Assembly (NCBI GenBank): GCA_002101905.1
Contig: LQPU01000021.1
Location: forward strand, 124,001-188,000
Length of the DNA: 64,000 nt
Direction: 5' to 3'
Source of the DNA: Mycobacterium shimoidei
Lineage (GTDB): Bacteria > Actinomycetota > Actinomycetes > Mycobacteriales > Mycobacteriaceae
This document shows, one piece after another, positions 33,434 to 43,063 of this stretch. A program made the translations under genes and the position numbers. The first letter of the stretch is position 1. Each line of letters begins with the position of its first letter. The notes under the pieces were generated by a model that saw nothing but the letters and a program-made list of their open reading frames with translations, made no database searches and was not told the DNA's origin.

Positions 33434-33450
33434 ACGGCCCGTAAGTTACT
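33426..33450. promoter_or_regulatory. 25-bp perfect palindrome, probable repressor operator
   Basis: Arms AGTAACTTACGG (33426-33437) and CCGTAAGTTACT (33439-33450) are exact reverse complements around one central C. It overlaps the -10 region of the promoter for the exported repeat protein. Size and symmetry fit a TetR-family operator. The half-sites contain TTAC/GTAA, as do the two sites upstream of etfD, although the spacer differs by one base. Confidence 0.75.
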
Positions 33451-33504
33451 TGAAAGTAGGGTGGGTAATTCCTTAGTCGGCTGCACAGTTTGGGAGGTGC
33501 CCCG

Positions 33505-35277
33505 ATGAATCGTCGTATCTACGCAGCCGCTGTTGCCGCCGTGACCGGGGCGGGCATGCTGACCGCCGCGTTGCTGCAGGCGGCGGTCGCCACTGCCGCT
33601 CCCGGTGAAGACGCCTTCACCATCGACGGCTTCACCTTCGATCCCATGACATTGGATGACGGCGAGGGATTCAATCCGGTCGACGCGCTCAACACTTCTC
33701 CGCCGCTGTTGACCCTGGGCGGCGGGATAGTGACCCTGTTCGGTCAGTCCCTCAACACCGCTCCGCAGAGCTTCGACGTGTACAGCGGCAGCGGGTCAAG
33801 CGCCACCGGCCTCGGCAGCATCAATACCGGGGTCGTCGCCGCGAACTTGTTGGGCCTGCCCAACACTGAGTTCACCGTCACCGAGGTCACGCCCGTCTCC
33901 GGTGTGGACGCCTCGGAGCTTCCGGCGGTGGGAACGGTCTACGACGTCCTCAACCTCGGTAACGGCACCTACAACGTCTATACGGCCACCCCGGGTGCCG
34001 ACGGCACCGTCACCGACACCCTGGTGACCCCCTTCGGCAACGTCAACCTGGACTCGCTGTTCGCCGGCGTCAACGCCGCGAACCCGCTGCAGCCGGGCGA
34101 CGCCTTCGCCGGTTTGCAGGGCGACAGCGTCATCGGCGATGAAGCCTTCACCATCGGCAACATCACCTTCGACCCGATGACGGCGGCCGGGTCCGAGGGC
34201 TTCGACCCTGTCAGCCCCCTCGTCGGTGTGCCGCCGCTGTTGAGCCTCGGCGGCGGCACGATCTTCGGCGACGCCGGCGGCGAGTCCCCGCTCACAGGCT
34301 TTTTGTCCCTTGCTCCTCAAGCCTTCGACGTCTACACCGGCACCGGATCGAGCGCCACCCTGATCGGCAGCATCACCACCGGTGAGGACGTGACGAGTCT
34401 TTTTGGCCTGACCAACACCCAGTTCACCGTCGACACCGTCACCCCCGAAGCCGGTAACACGGCTGCACAGACAGCGGCGCTGCCGGTAGGCGGAACGGTC
34501 TACGACGTGTTCAACCTGGGCAACGGCTACCAGAACATCTACGTCGCGACGCCGACCATCGGAGACACCAGCGGCACCGTCACCGACACCTTCGTGACGC
34601 CGTTCGGCAACATGGATCTGAGTGCACTGTTCGGCGGCATCAACGCGGCCGATGCCCTCGATCCGGGTGCAGCCTTCACCGGTCTGCTGGCCGACGACAG
34701 CGACCTCGGTGACAACGCCTTCACCCTTGGCGGCTTCATTTTCGACCCCAGCACCAACTCGAGCCCGGCGACCGACGGCTTCAACCCGATCCACTCGCTC
34801 CTCGGTGCTGCGCCGTTCCTGAACATCGGCGGTGGCTCGGTCTCCTTTGGCGGTTCGAGTCTGCCCATCGATACCCAGAACTTCACCGTCTACGACAATA
34901 GCGGGACAGAGGTCGCAACCATCACCAGCAACCTGAACAATGTGTCGAACCTGTTTGGCCTGGCCAACACCGAGTTCACCGTCGCGACTGTCACCCCGGC
35001 AACCGGGGAAGCCGACGCGAACCTGCCGACGGTGGGAACGGTCTACGACGTGTTCAACCTGGGCAACGGCTGGGAGAACATCTACATCGCCACCCCCGGG
35101 GCCGACGGCACGGTCATCGACACCTTCGTGACGCCGTTCGGCAACATCGACCTGAGTGCGCTGTTCGACAGCTTCAACGCGGCTAACCCGCTCGACCCGG
35201 GTGAAGCCTTCGCGGGTCTCGATGGCCTGGCGGCCGCGGTTTCGGCCATGGATCCGCTGGCGTTCCTCGGTTTCTGA
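33505..35277 (+). CDS. Exported protein of three long tandem repeats, function unknown
   Basis: This 590-residue protein has a Sec signal peptide (MNRRIYAAAVAAVTGAGMLTAALLQAAVATAA, cleavage near residue 32). The rest is three repeats of about 175-190 residues. They start with DAFTIDGFTFDP, EAFTIGNITFDP and NAFTLGGFIFDP, share FDVYSGSGSSAT-type and VGTVYDVFNLGNG blocks, and end in TPFGN-L--LF---NAANPL-PG-AF-GL. The composition is low in Lys/Arg/Cys and rich in Thr, Asn, Gly and Asp, consistent with a beta-rich secreted or surface protein. I do not recognise the family. Its own strong promoter with a 25-bp palindrome suggests switchable, high expression. Confidence 0.85.
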   Translation: MNRRIYAAAVAAVTGAGMLTAALLQAAVATAAPGEDAFTIDGFTFDPMTLDDGEGFNPVDALNTSPPLLTLGGGIVTLFGQSLNTAPQSFDVYSGSGSSATGLGSINTGVVAANLLGLPNTEFTVTEVTPVSGVDASELPAVGTVYDVLNLGNGTYNVYTATPGADGTVTDTLVTPFGNVNLDSLFAGVNAANPLQPGDAFAGLQGDSVIGDEAFTIGNITFDPMTAAGSEGFDPVSPLVGVPPLLSLGGGTIFGDAGGESPLTGFLSLAPQAFDVYTGTGSSATLIGSITTGEDVTSLFGLTNTQFTVDTVTPEAGNTAAQTAALPVGGTVYDVFNLGNGYQNIYVATPTIGDTSGTVTDTFVTPFGNMDLSALFGGINAADALDPGAAFTGLLADDSDLGDNAFTLGGFIFDPSTNSSPATDGFNPIHSLLGAAPFLNIGGGSVSFGGSSLPIDTQNFTVYDNSGTEVATITSNLNNVSNLFGLANTEFTVATVTPATGEADANLPTVGTVYDVFNLGNGWENIYIATPGADGTVIDTFVTPFGNIDLSALFDSFNAANPLDPGEAFAGLDGLAAAVSAMDPLAFLGF

Positions 35278-35284
35278 GGTTCAT

Positions 35285-35324
35285 CGAGTAGCACCACCGC
35301 GCCGCCGGCGGCCCGGGCTACTCG
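35285..35324 (+). terminator. Hairpin after the repeat-protein gene
   Basis: Arms CGAGTAGC (35285-35292) and GCTACTCG (35317-35324) bracket a very GC-rich loop that can itself fold (GCCGCCGGCGGC). It begins 8 bases after the stop codon, so it is a plausible intrinsic-type terminator without a U-tract. The rest of the gap to 35481 shows no gene. Confidence 0.55.
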
Positions 35325-35480
35325 GCGCTACCATGACGCCGCCGACAGGCTCGTTCCCACGCTCCACAATGAGGGGCGACGACACCGCCCGGAGCCGTCG
35401 GATACCCTGATCACCAGCCCTTTTGCATCAGTTGGTGCCCGCGTCGCGGCGATGCACCCGGCCACGAAGATAGGAACGCG

Positions 35481-36929
35481 ATGCCACCGCTGCCCGACGC
35501 GCCCACTCCGGCGGCACGTGACACTGCCCGGGAGGCGCTCACCCGAGAAGACGCGGGGTATCACCACGATCTCAAGCCCCGGCAGCTGCAGATGATCGCC
35601 ATCGGCGGTGCCATCGGGACCGGGCTGTTCCTGGGCGCCGGTGGGCGGCTGGAGTCCGCCGGCCCCGGCCTGTTCCTGGCCTACGCGATCTGCGGCGGCT
35701 TCGTGTTCTTGATCTTGCGGGCACTCGGCGAACTGGTCCTGCACCGCCCGTCGTCGGGTTCGTTCGTGTCCTACACCCGCGAGTTCTACGGCGAGAAGGC
35801 GGCTTTCGTCGCCGGCTGGATGTATTTCTTGAACTGGTCGATGACCGGGATCGTGGACTCCACCGCGATCGCCAAGTACTTCCACTATTGGACGGCGTTT
35901 CACGCCATCCCGCAGTGGACGTTGGCGCTCATCGCGTTGGTGGCGGTGGTGTCGGTGAACATGATCTCGGTCAAGCTCTTCGGTGAATTCGAATTCTGGG
36001 CCGCACTGATCAAAGTGGCGGCATTGATGACGTTCTTGGTCGTCGGCACGATCTTCTTGGCCGGCCGCTTCCAGATCGACGGCCACGACACCGGATTGAG
36101 TGTGTGGGCCAACCACGGCGGATTCTTCCCGGCCGGTTTGCTACCGCTGGTACTCGTCACCTCCGGCGTTATATTCGCCTATGCCGCAGTAGAACTGGTC
36201 GGCACGGCGGCCGGGGAGACAGCCGAGCCGGAGAAGGTCATGCCGCGCGCCATCAATTCGGTGGTGGCCCGCATCGCGATCTTCTACGTCGGATCGGTCG
36301 CACTGTTGGCGCTGCTGTTGCCGTATACCGAATACAAAGAACATGAAAGCCCGTTCGTGACGTTCTTTACCAAGATCGGCTTCGGCGGCGCCGGCACCGT
36401 TATGAACGTCGTCGTGCTGACCGCAGCGTTTTCCAGTCTGAATGCGGGGCTGTATTCCACCGGCCGAATCCTGCGGTCGTTGGCAATCAACGGCAGCGGA
36501 CCGAAGTTCACCGCGCGGATGTCGAAAAATGGTGTGCCCTACGGCGGAATCCTGTTGACCAGCATGATCGGCCTGTTCGGTGTGGTGCTCAATGCCGTCC
36601 GACCGGGGCAAGCCTTCGAAATCGTGCTCAACATCGCCGCGCTGGGCGTCATCGCGGCCTGGGCCTCGATTGTGGCGTCGCAGATCCGGCTCTACCAGCT
36701 GGCCAAGACCGGAACAATGCGGCGGCCGCGATTCCAGATGCCATGGGCCCCGTACAGCGGCTACGCCACGCTGCTGTTTTTGGCGGCGGTGCTGGTACTG
36801 ATGATCTGCGACCATCGGCGCGGCCCGTGGATCATCGCGACGCTCGTGTTGGGCCTCCCAGCCCTGATCGGCGGATGGTATCTGGTCCGGCACCGGGTGA
36901 TGGCCAACGACTTGCGGGCACGCCGATAA
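35481..36929 (+). CDS. ansP2: Amino-acid permease AnsP2-like (AAT/APC family)
   Basis: This 482-residue transporter has 12 predicted membrane helices and strong resemblance to M. tuberculosis AnsP2 (Rv0346c), an L-asparagine permease. APC signatures are [22 protein letters not shown] near the first helix, [53 protein letters not shown] and [18 protein letters not shown]. It imports amino acids by proton symport. The gene stands alone after the repeat protein and may be followed by a small membrane ORF. Confidence 0.93.
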   Translation: MPPLPDAPTPAARDTAREALTREDAGYHHDLKPRQLQMIAIGGAIGTGLFLGAGGRLESAGPGLFLAYAICGGFVFLILRALGELVLHRPSSGSFVSYTREFYGEKAAFVAGWMYFLNWSMTGIVDSTAIAKYFHYWTAFHAIPQWTLALIALVAVVSVNMISVKLFGEFEFWAALIKVAALMTFLVVGTIFLAGRFQIDGHDTGLSVWANHGGFFPAGLLPLVLVTSGVIFAYAAVELVGTAAGETAEPEKVMPRAINSVVARIAIFYVGSVALLALLLPYTEYKEHESPFVTFFTKIGFGGAGTVMNVVVLTAAFSSLNAGLYSTGRILRSLAINGSGPKFTARMSKNGVPYGGILLTSMIGLFGVVLNAVRPGQAFEIVLNIAALGVIAAWASIVASQIRLYQLAKTGTMRRPRFQMPWAPYSGYATLLFLAAVLVLMICDHRRGPWIIATLVLGLPALIGGWYLVRHRVMANDLRARR

Positions 36930-36967
36930 GCCGCAACCGATATGCCGCGACACCGCCGCTGTACGGC

Positions 36968-37102
36968 ATGGTGTTGGTCTTTCTCGCGATCGCGATCGTC
37001 ACCGTCACCGCCTATTTGCGCGCGGGCTGGTTGTCGCTCGTCGGCTACAGCCTCGCCGCGGTCATTGCCGCAGCGGGCTCTGCGCCGGCATTCCGCGACT
37101 AG
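36968..37102 (+). CDS. Possible small membrane protein (44 residues)
   Basis: A short reading frame 38 bases after ansP2 encodes about 44 residues with two hydrophobic stretches (MVLVFLAIAIVTVTAYLRAGW and SLVGYSLAAVIAAAG). The hydrophobic pattern suggests a real small membrane protein or a decayed tail of a larger one. No convincing ribosome site is visible, so the call is tentative. Confidence 0.35.
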   Translation: MVLVFLAIAIVTVTAYLRAGWLSLVGYSLAAVIAAAGSAPAFRD

Positions 37103-37111
37103 CCGACTTTG

Positions 37112-37133
37112 TAACAGAGCAGACGCTCTGTTA
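37112..37133. promoter_or_regulatory. Perfect palindrome upstream of a TetR gene
   Basis: Arms TAACAGAGC and GCTCTGTTA are separated by AGAC. The site ends 10 bases before the ATG at 37144, so it covers the promoter or leader. It is the expected autoregulatory operator of the TetR protein that follows. Confidence 0.75.
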
Positions 37134-37143
37134 TTGTGGGGCG

Positions 37144-37782
37144 ATGCCGCGCCCTCGCGTGTATGACCCGGAGCGGGTGCTCGACGCCGTCGAGTCACTG
37201 GCTGTGGCGTCCGGCCCGGCCGCCGTGACGATCCGCGCGATCAGTGCGGCCGTCGGGGTTTCCAACGGCGCGGTCTACCACACGTTCGGATCGCGCGCCG
37301 GCCTGATCGGGCAAGCCTGGCTGCGTGCCGGACGTCGATTCCTCACCGTGCAAACCACATCTGTCGATGAGGCGCTGTCGACCCCGGGCTCGCCGGCCGC
37401 CGTCGAGGCGGTAGTGGCCGCGGCCGAGGTGCCAGTGCTGTTCGCCGAGCAGTATCCGAATTCTTCCAAACTGCTCTTGACCGTGCGTCGCGAAGAATTG
37501 CTCAGCGAGGAATTACCCGACGAGATCGCCGCCGAGCTAGAAGATCTGGACCAATCGCTGGTCGGGTTGCTGATTCGACTCGCAGCCGCACTGTGGGAGC
37601 GCAAAGACGCCCGCGCCGTTGACGTCATCACCACTTGCGTCGTCGACTTGCCGACCGCCATCCTGCTGCGCCGGGATCGCCTGGGAAGCGCGACAGCACG
37701 CGAGCATCTGCGCGCCGCTGTTCGAGCGGTCTTGGCGGTCGGACCACCACCTCTCGGAAAGGGAAAGAATCATGGCCATTAG
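37144..37782 (+). CDS. TetR-family regulator coupled to an enoyl-CoA hydratase
   Basis: This 212-residue TetR-type repressor has the HTH in AVTIRAISAAVGVSNGAVYHTFGSRAGLI (about 27-55) and a helical ligand domain that is variable, as usual. A perfect 22-bp palindrome lies directly upstream. Its last 11 bases overlap the start of the enoyl-CoA hydratase gene, so the two form one operon. The pairing suggests a CoA-thioester or related ligand, but this is an inference. Confidence 0.92.
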   Translation: MPRPRVYDPERVLDAVESLAVASGPAAVTIRAISAAVGVSNGAVYHTFGSRAGLIGQAWLRAGRRFLTVQTTSVDEALSTPGSPAAVEAVVAAAEVPVLFAEQYPNSSKLLLTVRREELLSEELPDEIAAELEDLDQSLVGLLIRLAAALWERKDARAVDVITTCVVDLPTAILLRRDRLGSATAREHLRAAVRAVLAVGPPPLGKGKNHGH

Positions 37783-38422
37783 CCTGCGTTATGAGGAGAA
37801 GATCGCAATTCTCGAACTCGGTGACGATGAAAACCGCTTCTCACCAAGCTTTCTCGACGAGATGGATGCCCACCTCGACGAGGTCGTCAACGGTGCGCAA
37901 GGCTTGGTGACCACCGCCGGCGGCAAGTTCTACACCAACGGCCTCGACCTGGATTGGCTGGCGGCACATGGTGACCAGACCCAGTGGTATGTCGGACGGG
38001 TGCAAGCCATGTTGGCCCGAGTGCTGACGTTGCCCGTTCCCACGGTGGCCGCGATCGTCGGCCACGCGTTCGGTGCCGGCGCCATGTTGGCGCTGGCGCA
38101 CGACTTTCGGGTGATGCGTACCGACCGCGGCTACTTCTGCTTCCCCGAAGCCGACATCCGCATCCCATTCACCCCCGGCATGGCCGCACTGATCCAGTCC
38201 AAACTGACCCCGCAGGCCGCGGTCGCCTCGATGACGACGGGCCGGCGTTTCGGCGGCGGCGATGCCGAAAGTCACGGCCTGGTCGACGCGACGGCACCCG
38301 AGGGTGCCGTGACGGCCACCGCGGTGGACTTGCTACGTCCGCTTGCGGGCAAGGACCCCGGAACGTTGGGGGCCATCAAGCAGACCATGTTCGGCCCGGC
38401 GGTGCAGGCGCTGACCGCGTAA
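37772..38422 (+). CDS. Enoyl-CoA hydratase/isomerase family protein
   Basis: This 216-residue crotonase-fold protein is shorter than the usual 250-260. It has the oxyanion-hole segments LVTTAGGKFYTNGLDLDWL and AAIVGHAFGAGAMLALAHDFRVM. The canonical catalytic Glu pair of enoyl-CoA hydratases is not obvious; FPEADIRIPFTPGM occupies the region of the second acid. It may be an isomerase or a related hydrolase. ATG at 37772 with GGAAAGGGAAAG upstream, overlapping the TetR gene. Confidence 0.87.
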   Translation: MAISLRYEEKIAILELGDDENRFSPSFLDEMDAHLDEVVNGAQGLVTTAGGKFYTNGLDLDWLAAHGDQTQWYVGRVQAMLARVLTLPVPTVAAIVGHAFGAGAMLALAHDFRVMRTDRGYFCFPEADIRIPFTPGMAALIQSKLTPQAAVASMTTGRRFGGGDAESHGLVDATAPEGAVTATAVDLLRPLAGKDPGTLGAIKQTMFGPAVQALTA

Positions 38423-38438
38423 TGATTTGCGGCCGGCT

Positions 38439-38526
38439 GGGCATCGAGTGTGAATCCTTGGCATCGACTGTGAAGCCAGGGCGGGATTTTCGGCTCTAGC
38501 CCGCCCTCAGCTCACACTCGACGCCC
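38439..38526. terminator. Nested inverted repeats between convergent genes
   Basis: Outer arms GGGCATCGAGTGTGA (38439-38453) and TCACACTCGACGCCC (38512-38526) pair at 14 of 15 positions. An inner stem AGGGCGGG (38478-38485) and CCCGCCCT (38500-38507) is perfect. It separates the convergent enoyl-CoA hydratase and mmpL genes and would serve as a bidirectional terminator. It also resembles dispersed intergenic repeats of mycobacteria. Confidence 0.6.
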
Positions 38527-38542
38527 TAGGTTCTCACTCGGT

Positions 38543-41443
38543 TCAGCGGGAACCCACCGCGACGGCCTCGTCTTCGGGGTCGTCCCAGAGCAGCAGTTGG
38601 CGAACCGCCGGACGTGATCCGTAGGGCTGCAGCATCTGACTGGCCGGACGCGGGCGCACCCGCAGCGGCCACCAGAACCAGCGTCCGAGCAGGGTCGCGA
38701 TCGTCGGCGTCATGAACGATCGCACGATCAGCGTGTCGAACAACAGCCCCAGCGCGATGGTGGTGCCCACTTGGGCAAGAATCACCAACGCACTGAAGGC
38801 AAACGACGACATGGTCGCGGCGAACACCAGGCCGGCGGACGTGACCACCGAACCTGAGCCGGCCATCGCGCGAATGATGCCGGTCTTCAACCCGGCGTGG
38901 ATCTCCTCTTTGAACCGGGAGATCAGTAGCAGGTTGTAATCGGATCCGACCGCCAGCAGCAGAATGACGGCCAGCGCCAACACAACCCAATACAACTGGA
39001 TACCGAGAATGTCCTGCCAAACCAGCACGGACAGTCCGAACGAGGCTCCCAACGACAGCGCCACGGTGCCGACGATGACGATCGCGGCGCCCAGGCTTCG
39101 GGTGATGATCATCATGATGAGCAGAATCAGGCTCAGCGCGGCGATTCCGACGATCATCAAGTCGTACTTGACCGAGTCGTGAATGTCCTTGTACGTCGCC
39201 GCCGTTCCGGCGAGATAGATATGGGAGCCCTCCAGCAGAGTTCCCTTTACCGCCTCTTTTGCCGCGTTCTTGATCAGGTCGACGTGCTTGATGCCCTCGG
39301 GAGTGGCGGGATCACCTTCGTGGGTGATGATCATTTGCGCGGCCTTGCCGTCCGGCGACATAAAGAGTTTCACGCCGCGCTTGAAGTCGGGGTTGGAGAA
39401 GACCTCCGGCGGCAGGTAGAAGGTGTCGTCTATCTTGGCCTTGTCGAAGGCTTGCCCCATCGCAGCCGGGTTGTCGTTGGCGTATGCCGCCTGGTTGTTG
39501 ATCCCGGAGTTGGTCGCGTAGTTGGTGAGCGTCAACGCCAGATTTGTCATCTGGCTTTCGATCTGCGGTGGGATCAGCGAAACCAGTTGCGGCTGGAGTG
39601 CATCCAGCTTGTCCAACGACGCGGTGATGGCCTGAAACTGGTCGGTGAGTTCGTCGATGCCGTCGATGGCATCCCAGACAGACCTGAGCGCAAAGCAGAC
39701 CGGGATGTCGTAGCAGTGCTTCTCCCAGTAAAAGTAGCTGCGAATCGGCCGGAAGAAGTCGTCGAAGTTCCCGATCTTGTCTCGCAGGTCGTTGATGACG
39801 GCGATCGTGTCGTGGAAGCTTTGGGTCTGGTCGTGTGTCGCTGCGGCACTTTGTTGTTGGAGCGCATATTGCTGCTGCAGAATCCCCACTGTCTTTCTTA
39901 GCTCATCCGCCTGCTTGAGCAGGTCCGATGCGCGGTCTTTCTGGTACTGCAGATTCATGACCTGACCAACGCTTTGCTGGCTCAGCTGAAACGGTATCGA
40001 GCTGTGGTCGAGCGGCGTCCCCAACGGTCGCGTGATCCCCTGCACCTTCGCGATGCCGGGGGTGTGGAAGACGTTTTTGGCCACCCGCTCCAAGACCAGC
40101 ATGTCGGCGGGGTCGCGCAGGTCATGGTCCGCCTCGATCATCAGCAGCTCGGGATTCAGCCGGGCTTGCGAAAAGTGGTGCTCGGCGGCAGCGTATCCAA
40201 CCTTGGCGGGGGTGGCCGCCGGTAAGTAGGGCTTGGAGTCGTAACTGGTCTTGTATCCGGGCAGGGCAAGCAAACCGATCAGTGCGACTGCCATCGTCAC
40301 GGCAAGAATCGGCGCCGGCCACCGCACGATGGCGGTGCCGATGCGTCGCCATCCCCGCGTGCGCATCGTGACTTTTGGCTCGAGCAAACCGAAGCGACTA
40401 CCCACCGCAAGCACGGCCGGCGCTAAAGTCAGCGCAGTCAGCACCGACACCAGCATTCCCACCGCGGCCGGAATGCCCATCGATTCGAAGTACGGTTGGC
40501 GGGCGAACCTCAGGCAAAATACCGCCCCGGCGATGGTCAGGCCCGAGCCCAAGACGACATGCGCGGTGCCGTGAAACATGGTGTCAAAGGCCGTGTTTCG
40601 GTCTTCGCCAGCTGCCCGTGCCTCGTGATACCGGCCGAGGACGAATATCGCGTAGTCTGTCCCGGCGGCGATCGTCAGCAATGTCAAGATATTGACCGAG
40701 AAGGTCGACAGCTCGATCAAATCCAGGTTGCCCAGAACGGCCACAACTCCGCGGGCCGCAGCCATCTCGACAAGAACCGTGATGAGCACCGCCAGCGTGG
40801 TGATGGCGGAACGGTAGACCCAGGCCAACATGATCACGATCACCAAAAAGGTGATGAGCGTGACCTTGAGGATTCCCTTGTTGCCCACCTCGAACTGGTC
40901 GGTGATCAGCGGCGCGGCGCCGGTGACATACGCCTTGACCCCCGTCGGCGCCTGCGTGTGGTCGACGATGTCGCGGACCGCGTCGACGGACTCGCCCGCT
41001 AACGCGTCGCCTTGGTTACCGGCAAGGTAAACCTGAACCAACGCGGCCTTGCCGTCGTTGCTCTGGGAAGCCGATGCCGTCAGCGGATCGCCCCAGAAAT
41101 CCTGGATGTGCTCGACGTGTTTCTTGTCCTGCTGGAGCTTGCGGATCAGGGTGTCGTAGAACCGGTGGGCATCGTCGCCAAGCGGCTTGTCGCCCTCCAG
41201 CACGATCATCGCAGCGCTGTCAGAGTCAAACTGTTGAAACACCTTGCCGATGTGTTTCATCGCCTGAAAACTCGGCGCGCTCGGCGAACTCATGCCGACC
41301 TGATGCGCCTGGGCGACGGCCTCGAGTCGTGGCACCGCGACATTTGTGACGACGGTTACGCCGAGCCAGAACAGAATGATCGGCACCGCGAGCCGGCGGA
41401 TGGTGTGCGGCAAGCGGTTTCGCGGGGCGTGGTGGGTGCTCAT
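38543..41443 (-). CDS. MmpL-family RND transporter
   Basis: This 966-residue RND-superfamily inner-membrane exporter is the size of MmpL4/MmpL5. It has two halves, each with a large periplasmic loop and a membrane bundle. The proton-relay Asp-Tyr pairs are seen in [18 protein letters not shown] and [17 protein letters not shown]. It shows the N-terminal pattern [31 protein letters not shown]. MmpL4/5 with MmpS export siderophores or drugs; the cargo here is unknown. The start is fixed by ATGA overlap with mmpS. A TetR gene is upstream in the same operon. Confidence 0.93.
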   Translation of the reverse strand: MSTHHAPRNRLPHTIRRLAVPIILFWLGVTVVTNVAVPRLEAVAQAHQVGMSSPSAPSFQAMKHIGKVFQQFDSDSAAMIVLEGDKPLGDDAHRFYDTLIRKLQQDKKHVEHIQDFWGDPLTASASQSNDGKAALVQVYLAGNQGDALAGESVDAVRDIVDHTQAPTGVKAYVTGAAPLITDQFEVGNKGILKVTLITFLVIVIMLAWVYRSAITTLAVLITVLVEMAAARGVVAVLGNLDLIELSTFSVNILTLLTIAAGTDYAIFVLGRYHEARAAGEDRNTAFDTMFHGTAHVVLGSGLTIAGAVFCLRFARQPYFESMGIPAAVGMLVSVLTALTLAPAVLAVGSRFGLLEPKVTMRTRGWRRIGTAIVRWPAPILAVTMAVALIGLLALPGYKTSYDSKPYLPAATPAKVGYAAAEHHFSQARLNPELLMIEADHDLRDPADMLVLERVAKNVFHTPGIAKVQGITRPLGTPLDHSSIPFQLSQQSVGQVMNLQYQKDRASDLLKQADELRKTVGILQQQYALQQQSAAATHDQTQSFHDTIAVINDLRDKIGNFDDFFRPIRSYFYWEKHCYDIPVCFALRSVWDAIDGIDELTDQFQAITASLDKLDALQPQLVSLIPPQIESQMTNLALTLTNYATNSGINNQAAYANDNPAAMGQAFDKAKIDDTFYLPPEVFSNPDFKRGVKLFMSPDGKAAQMIITHEGDPATPEGIKHVDLIKNAAKEAVKGTLLEGSHIYLAGTAATYKDIHDSVKYDLMIVGIAALSLILLIMMIITRSLGAAIVIVGTVALSLGASFGLSVLVWQDILGIQLYWVVLALAVILLLAVGSDYNLLLISRFKEEIHAGLKTGIIRAMAGSGSVVTSAGLVFAATMSSFAFSALVILAQVGTTIALGLLFDTLIVRSFMTPTIATLLGRWFWWPLRVRPRPASQMLQPYGSRPAVRQLLLWDDPEDEAVAVGSR

Positions 41444-41886
41444 CCGGATTTGTCGAGGCAGAAGGTGTAGGCGTTCACTGCGTTGACCGTCCTCTCGTCC
41501 TTGACCTCGTCGTTGATGATGATGCGGCAGCCAAGTGTGCTGCTGTTGCCTTGCGCGGTCAGGTTGGCGATGACGGCGGGGTCTGTGGTGATGGCCTCGT
41601 ACTTCCACGGCAGCGGCGCGTGGTCCACCCGTTGCGGCGCCGCATGGATGTCTTGGTAGTTGATGGTTGCCACCGACCCCGGATCGCCGAAGACCTCGTA
41701 GACCACCCGTTTGGGATTGAACGGAACGCTGTCATTCAGCACGCCGGTTGGCGTGGACGTGTCGTTGTTCGACCCGAAGATGCCGTGTAACCGAAAAACG
41801 GCGAACCCCGCCAGCGCCACCACCGCGACGGTCACCACCACTATCCACCAGCGCCCCAGCAGACGAGTAAGCGAAAACCGCTTCAC
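41440..41886 (-). CDS. MmpS-family periplasmic adaptor
   Basis: This 148-residue protein has one N-terminal helix ([30 protein letters not shown]) and an Ig-like periplasmic domain with the MmpS signatures [34 protein letters not shown] and a C-terminal [25 protein letters not shown], where two Cys can pair. It acts with the adjacent MmpL. GTG start at 41886, overlapping the TetR stop (GTGA) and the mmpL start. Confidence 0.93.
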   Translation of the reverse strand: MKRFSLTRLLGRWWIVVVTVAVVALAGFAVFRLHGIFGSNNDTSTPTGVLNDSVPFNPKRVVYEVFGDPGSVATINYQDIHAAPQRVDHAPLPWKYEAITTDPAVIANLTAQGNSSTLGCRIIINDEVKDERTVNAVNAYTFCLDKSG

Positions 41887-42482
41887 CTGCCGGCCTTTCG
41901 ACAGCTCACCTTCCGGGTCAGACTGGGTAGCAGGACGTCGTCGACGAGCCCCTGCACAGTGCGACGAGTGGGCGGCCGGGTGGGCATGATGGTCCGGAAG
42001 ATGAGATAGCCGGGCAGCAGGTCCCACAGGTCGTCGTTGATGGCGGCTTCCTCGATCTCACCGCGATCGACGGCCTGCGCTAAGACGTGGTCGATCAATG
42101 CTTTTCGCTGCTTGATGAACTGTTTCTGCAGAACCTCGTTGAGCGCGGGGTTGCGCGACACTTCCACCAGAATCGCGCGAATGGTGCTGGCACGCTCGCG
42201 CGCCTCCTGGCACACCGTTTCTCCCAAGCGCAGCAGATCGCCTCGCAAGGTGCCGGTTTCGGGCGGAACCGCGGCCTGCCGGACACTTTCCATGAACGCC
42301 GCCAACACCAGTTCGGCTTTCGACGGCCAGCGCCGGTACACGGTGGCCTTGCTGGCCCGGGCCGTGGCCGCGACGGCGTCCACCGTCAGCCGGTCATACC
42401 CGTGTTCCTGCAGCAGCTGCAGCGTCACCGATAGCAACTCGGCTTCCCGGGGCGACCACGGTGAGCAAGACACGAGGCTCAC
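41883..42482 (-). CDS. TetR-family regulator of the mmpS-mmpL operon
   Basis: This 199-residue TetR-type protein has the HTH YDRLTVDAVAATARASKATVYRRWPSKAELVLAAF and a C-terminal domain of the TetR_C_11-like kind (DDLWDLLPGYLIFRTIMPTRPPTRRTVQGLVDDVLLP). It heads a tightly coupled TetR-mmpS-mmpL operon and probably represses it through the palindromic site at 42501-42514. Loss of such repressors typically raises efflux in mycobacteria. Confidence 0.92.
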   Translation of the reverse strand: MSLVSCSPWSPREAELLSVTLQLLQEHGYDRLTVDAVAATARASKATVYRRWPSKAELVLAAFMESVRQAAVPPETGTLRGDLLRLGETVCQEARERASTIRAILVEVSRNPALNEVLQKQFIKQRKALIDHVLAQAVDRGEIEEAAINDDLWDLLPGYLIFRTIMPTRPPTRRTVQGLVDDVLLPSLTRKVSCRKAGR

Positions 42483-42500
42483 CCTAAAGCCATCCGTGCA

Positions 42501-42514
42501 GTACTGTCCAGTAC
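42501..42514. promoter_or_regulatory. Probable operator of the TetR-mmpS-mmpL operon
   Basis: GTACTG-TC-CAGTAC is a perfect inverted repeat with a 2-base spacer, 19-32 bases upstream of the TetR start. A further GTAC (42516-42519) and an overlapping CAGTACTG (42499-42506) make the site rich in GTAC half-sites, so two TetR dimers might bind. Confidence 0.55.
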
Positions 42515-42526
42515 CGTACCGCTAGC

Positions 42527-43063
42527 TCACGCGCTCTCGTCGATGTCGCGGCCGGTGGCCAGGTCACTGGACTCGACGTGCTCGACGTCGTCGCGGCTGC
42601 GCAGGTAGGCGCCCGCACCATGATCGCCGCTGATGTTGGCCAACACCTCGGGCCAGTGCCGCCGGGCCACAACGACGGGATGACCCGGCCGGTCACCGAA
42701 ATAGGCGCGGGCCAGCCCGCTGCGAGATACCAACGCGCACTTGATGACCCGGCTGACGACGGCTGCACCGACGTCGGGGGTGTCGATGACGTGCAGCACC
42801 GCGTAGTCGGCTTGCATCCGCTCGGCCCGGGCCAGCCCCGCGCGCACCGACGCGCTCAACCCGGTGTCCCAGTCGCCGGCGGTGACCACGACGACGCCGG
42901 GCGGGGCCGCAACGTCGGCGGCCCCGAGCACCAGCACGATGTCGTCGCACCCGCCGTCGCGCAGCGCCTGCAGCGCGATGCCCAGCCAGCCGTCGACGAG
43001 TACCTTCGGCTTGCCGTATCGGCGTCCGGCCCCGGCGGCAAGAAGCACCCCGACGGTTGTCAC
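42527..43063 (-). CDS. MobA/MocA-like nucleotidyltransferase of the second Mo-hydroxylase cluster
   Basis: This 178-residue MobA-like NTP-transferase starts VTTVGVLLAAGAGRRYGKPKVLVD. It retains the Rossmann-type nucleotide loop but the body is diverged (VLHVIDTPDVGAAVVSRVI replaces the usual LxDQP motif, and GHPVVVARRHWP follows). It probably makes or loads the MCD cofactor for the enzyme encoded at 43353-47650. GTG start, overlapping the XdhC remnant (GTGA). It is a paralogue of the gene at 9060-9647. Confidence 0.85.
   Translation of the reverse strand: MTTVGVLLAAGAGRRYGKPKVLVDGWLGIALQALRDGGCDDIVLVLGAADVAAPPGVVVVTAGDWDTGLSASVRAGLARAERMQADYAVLHVIDTPDVGAAVVSRVIKCALVSRSGLARAYFGDRPGHPVVVARRHWPEVLANISGDHGAGAYLRSRDDVEHVESSDLATGRDIDESA

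Noticed and set aside
33796..34794. A 332-codon minus-strand frame within the exported repeat protein
   Set aside because: It arises from the repeated sense-strand sequence; its translation is low complexity and has no start context.
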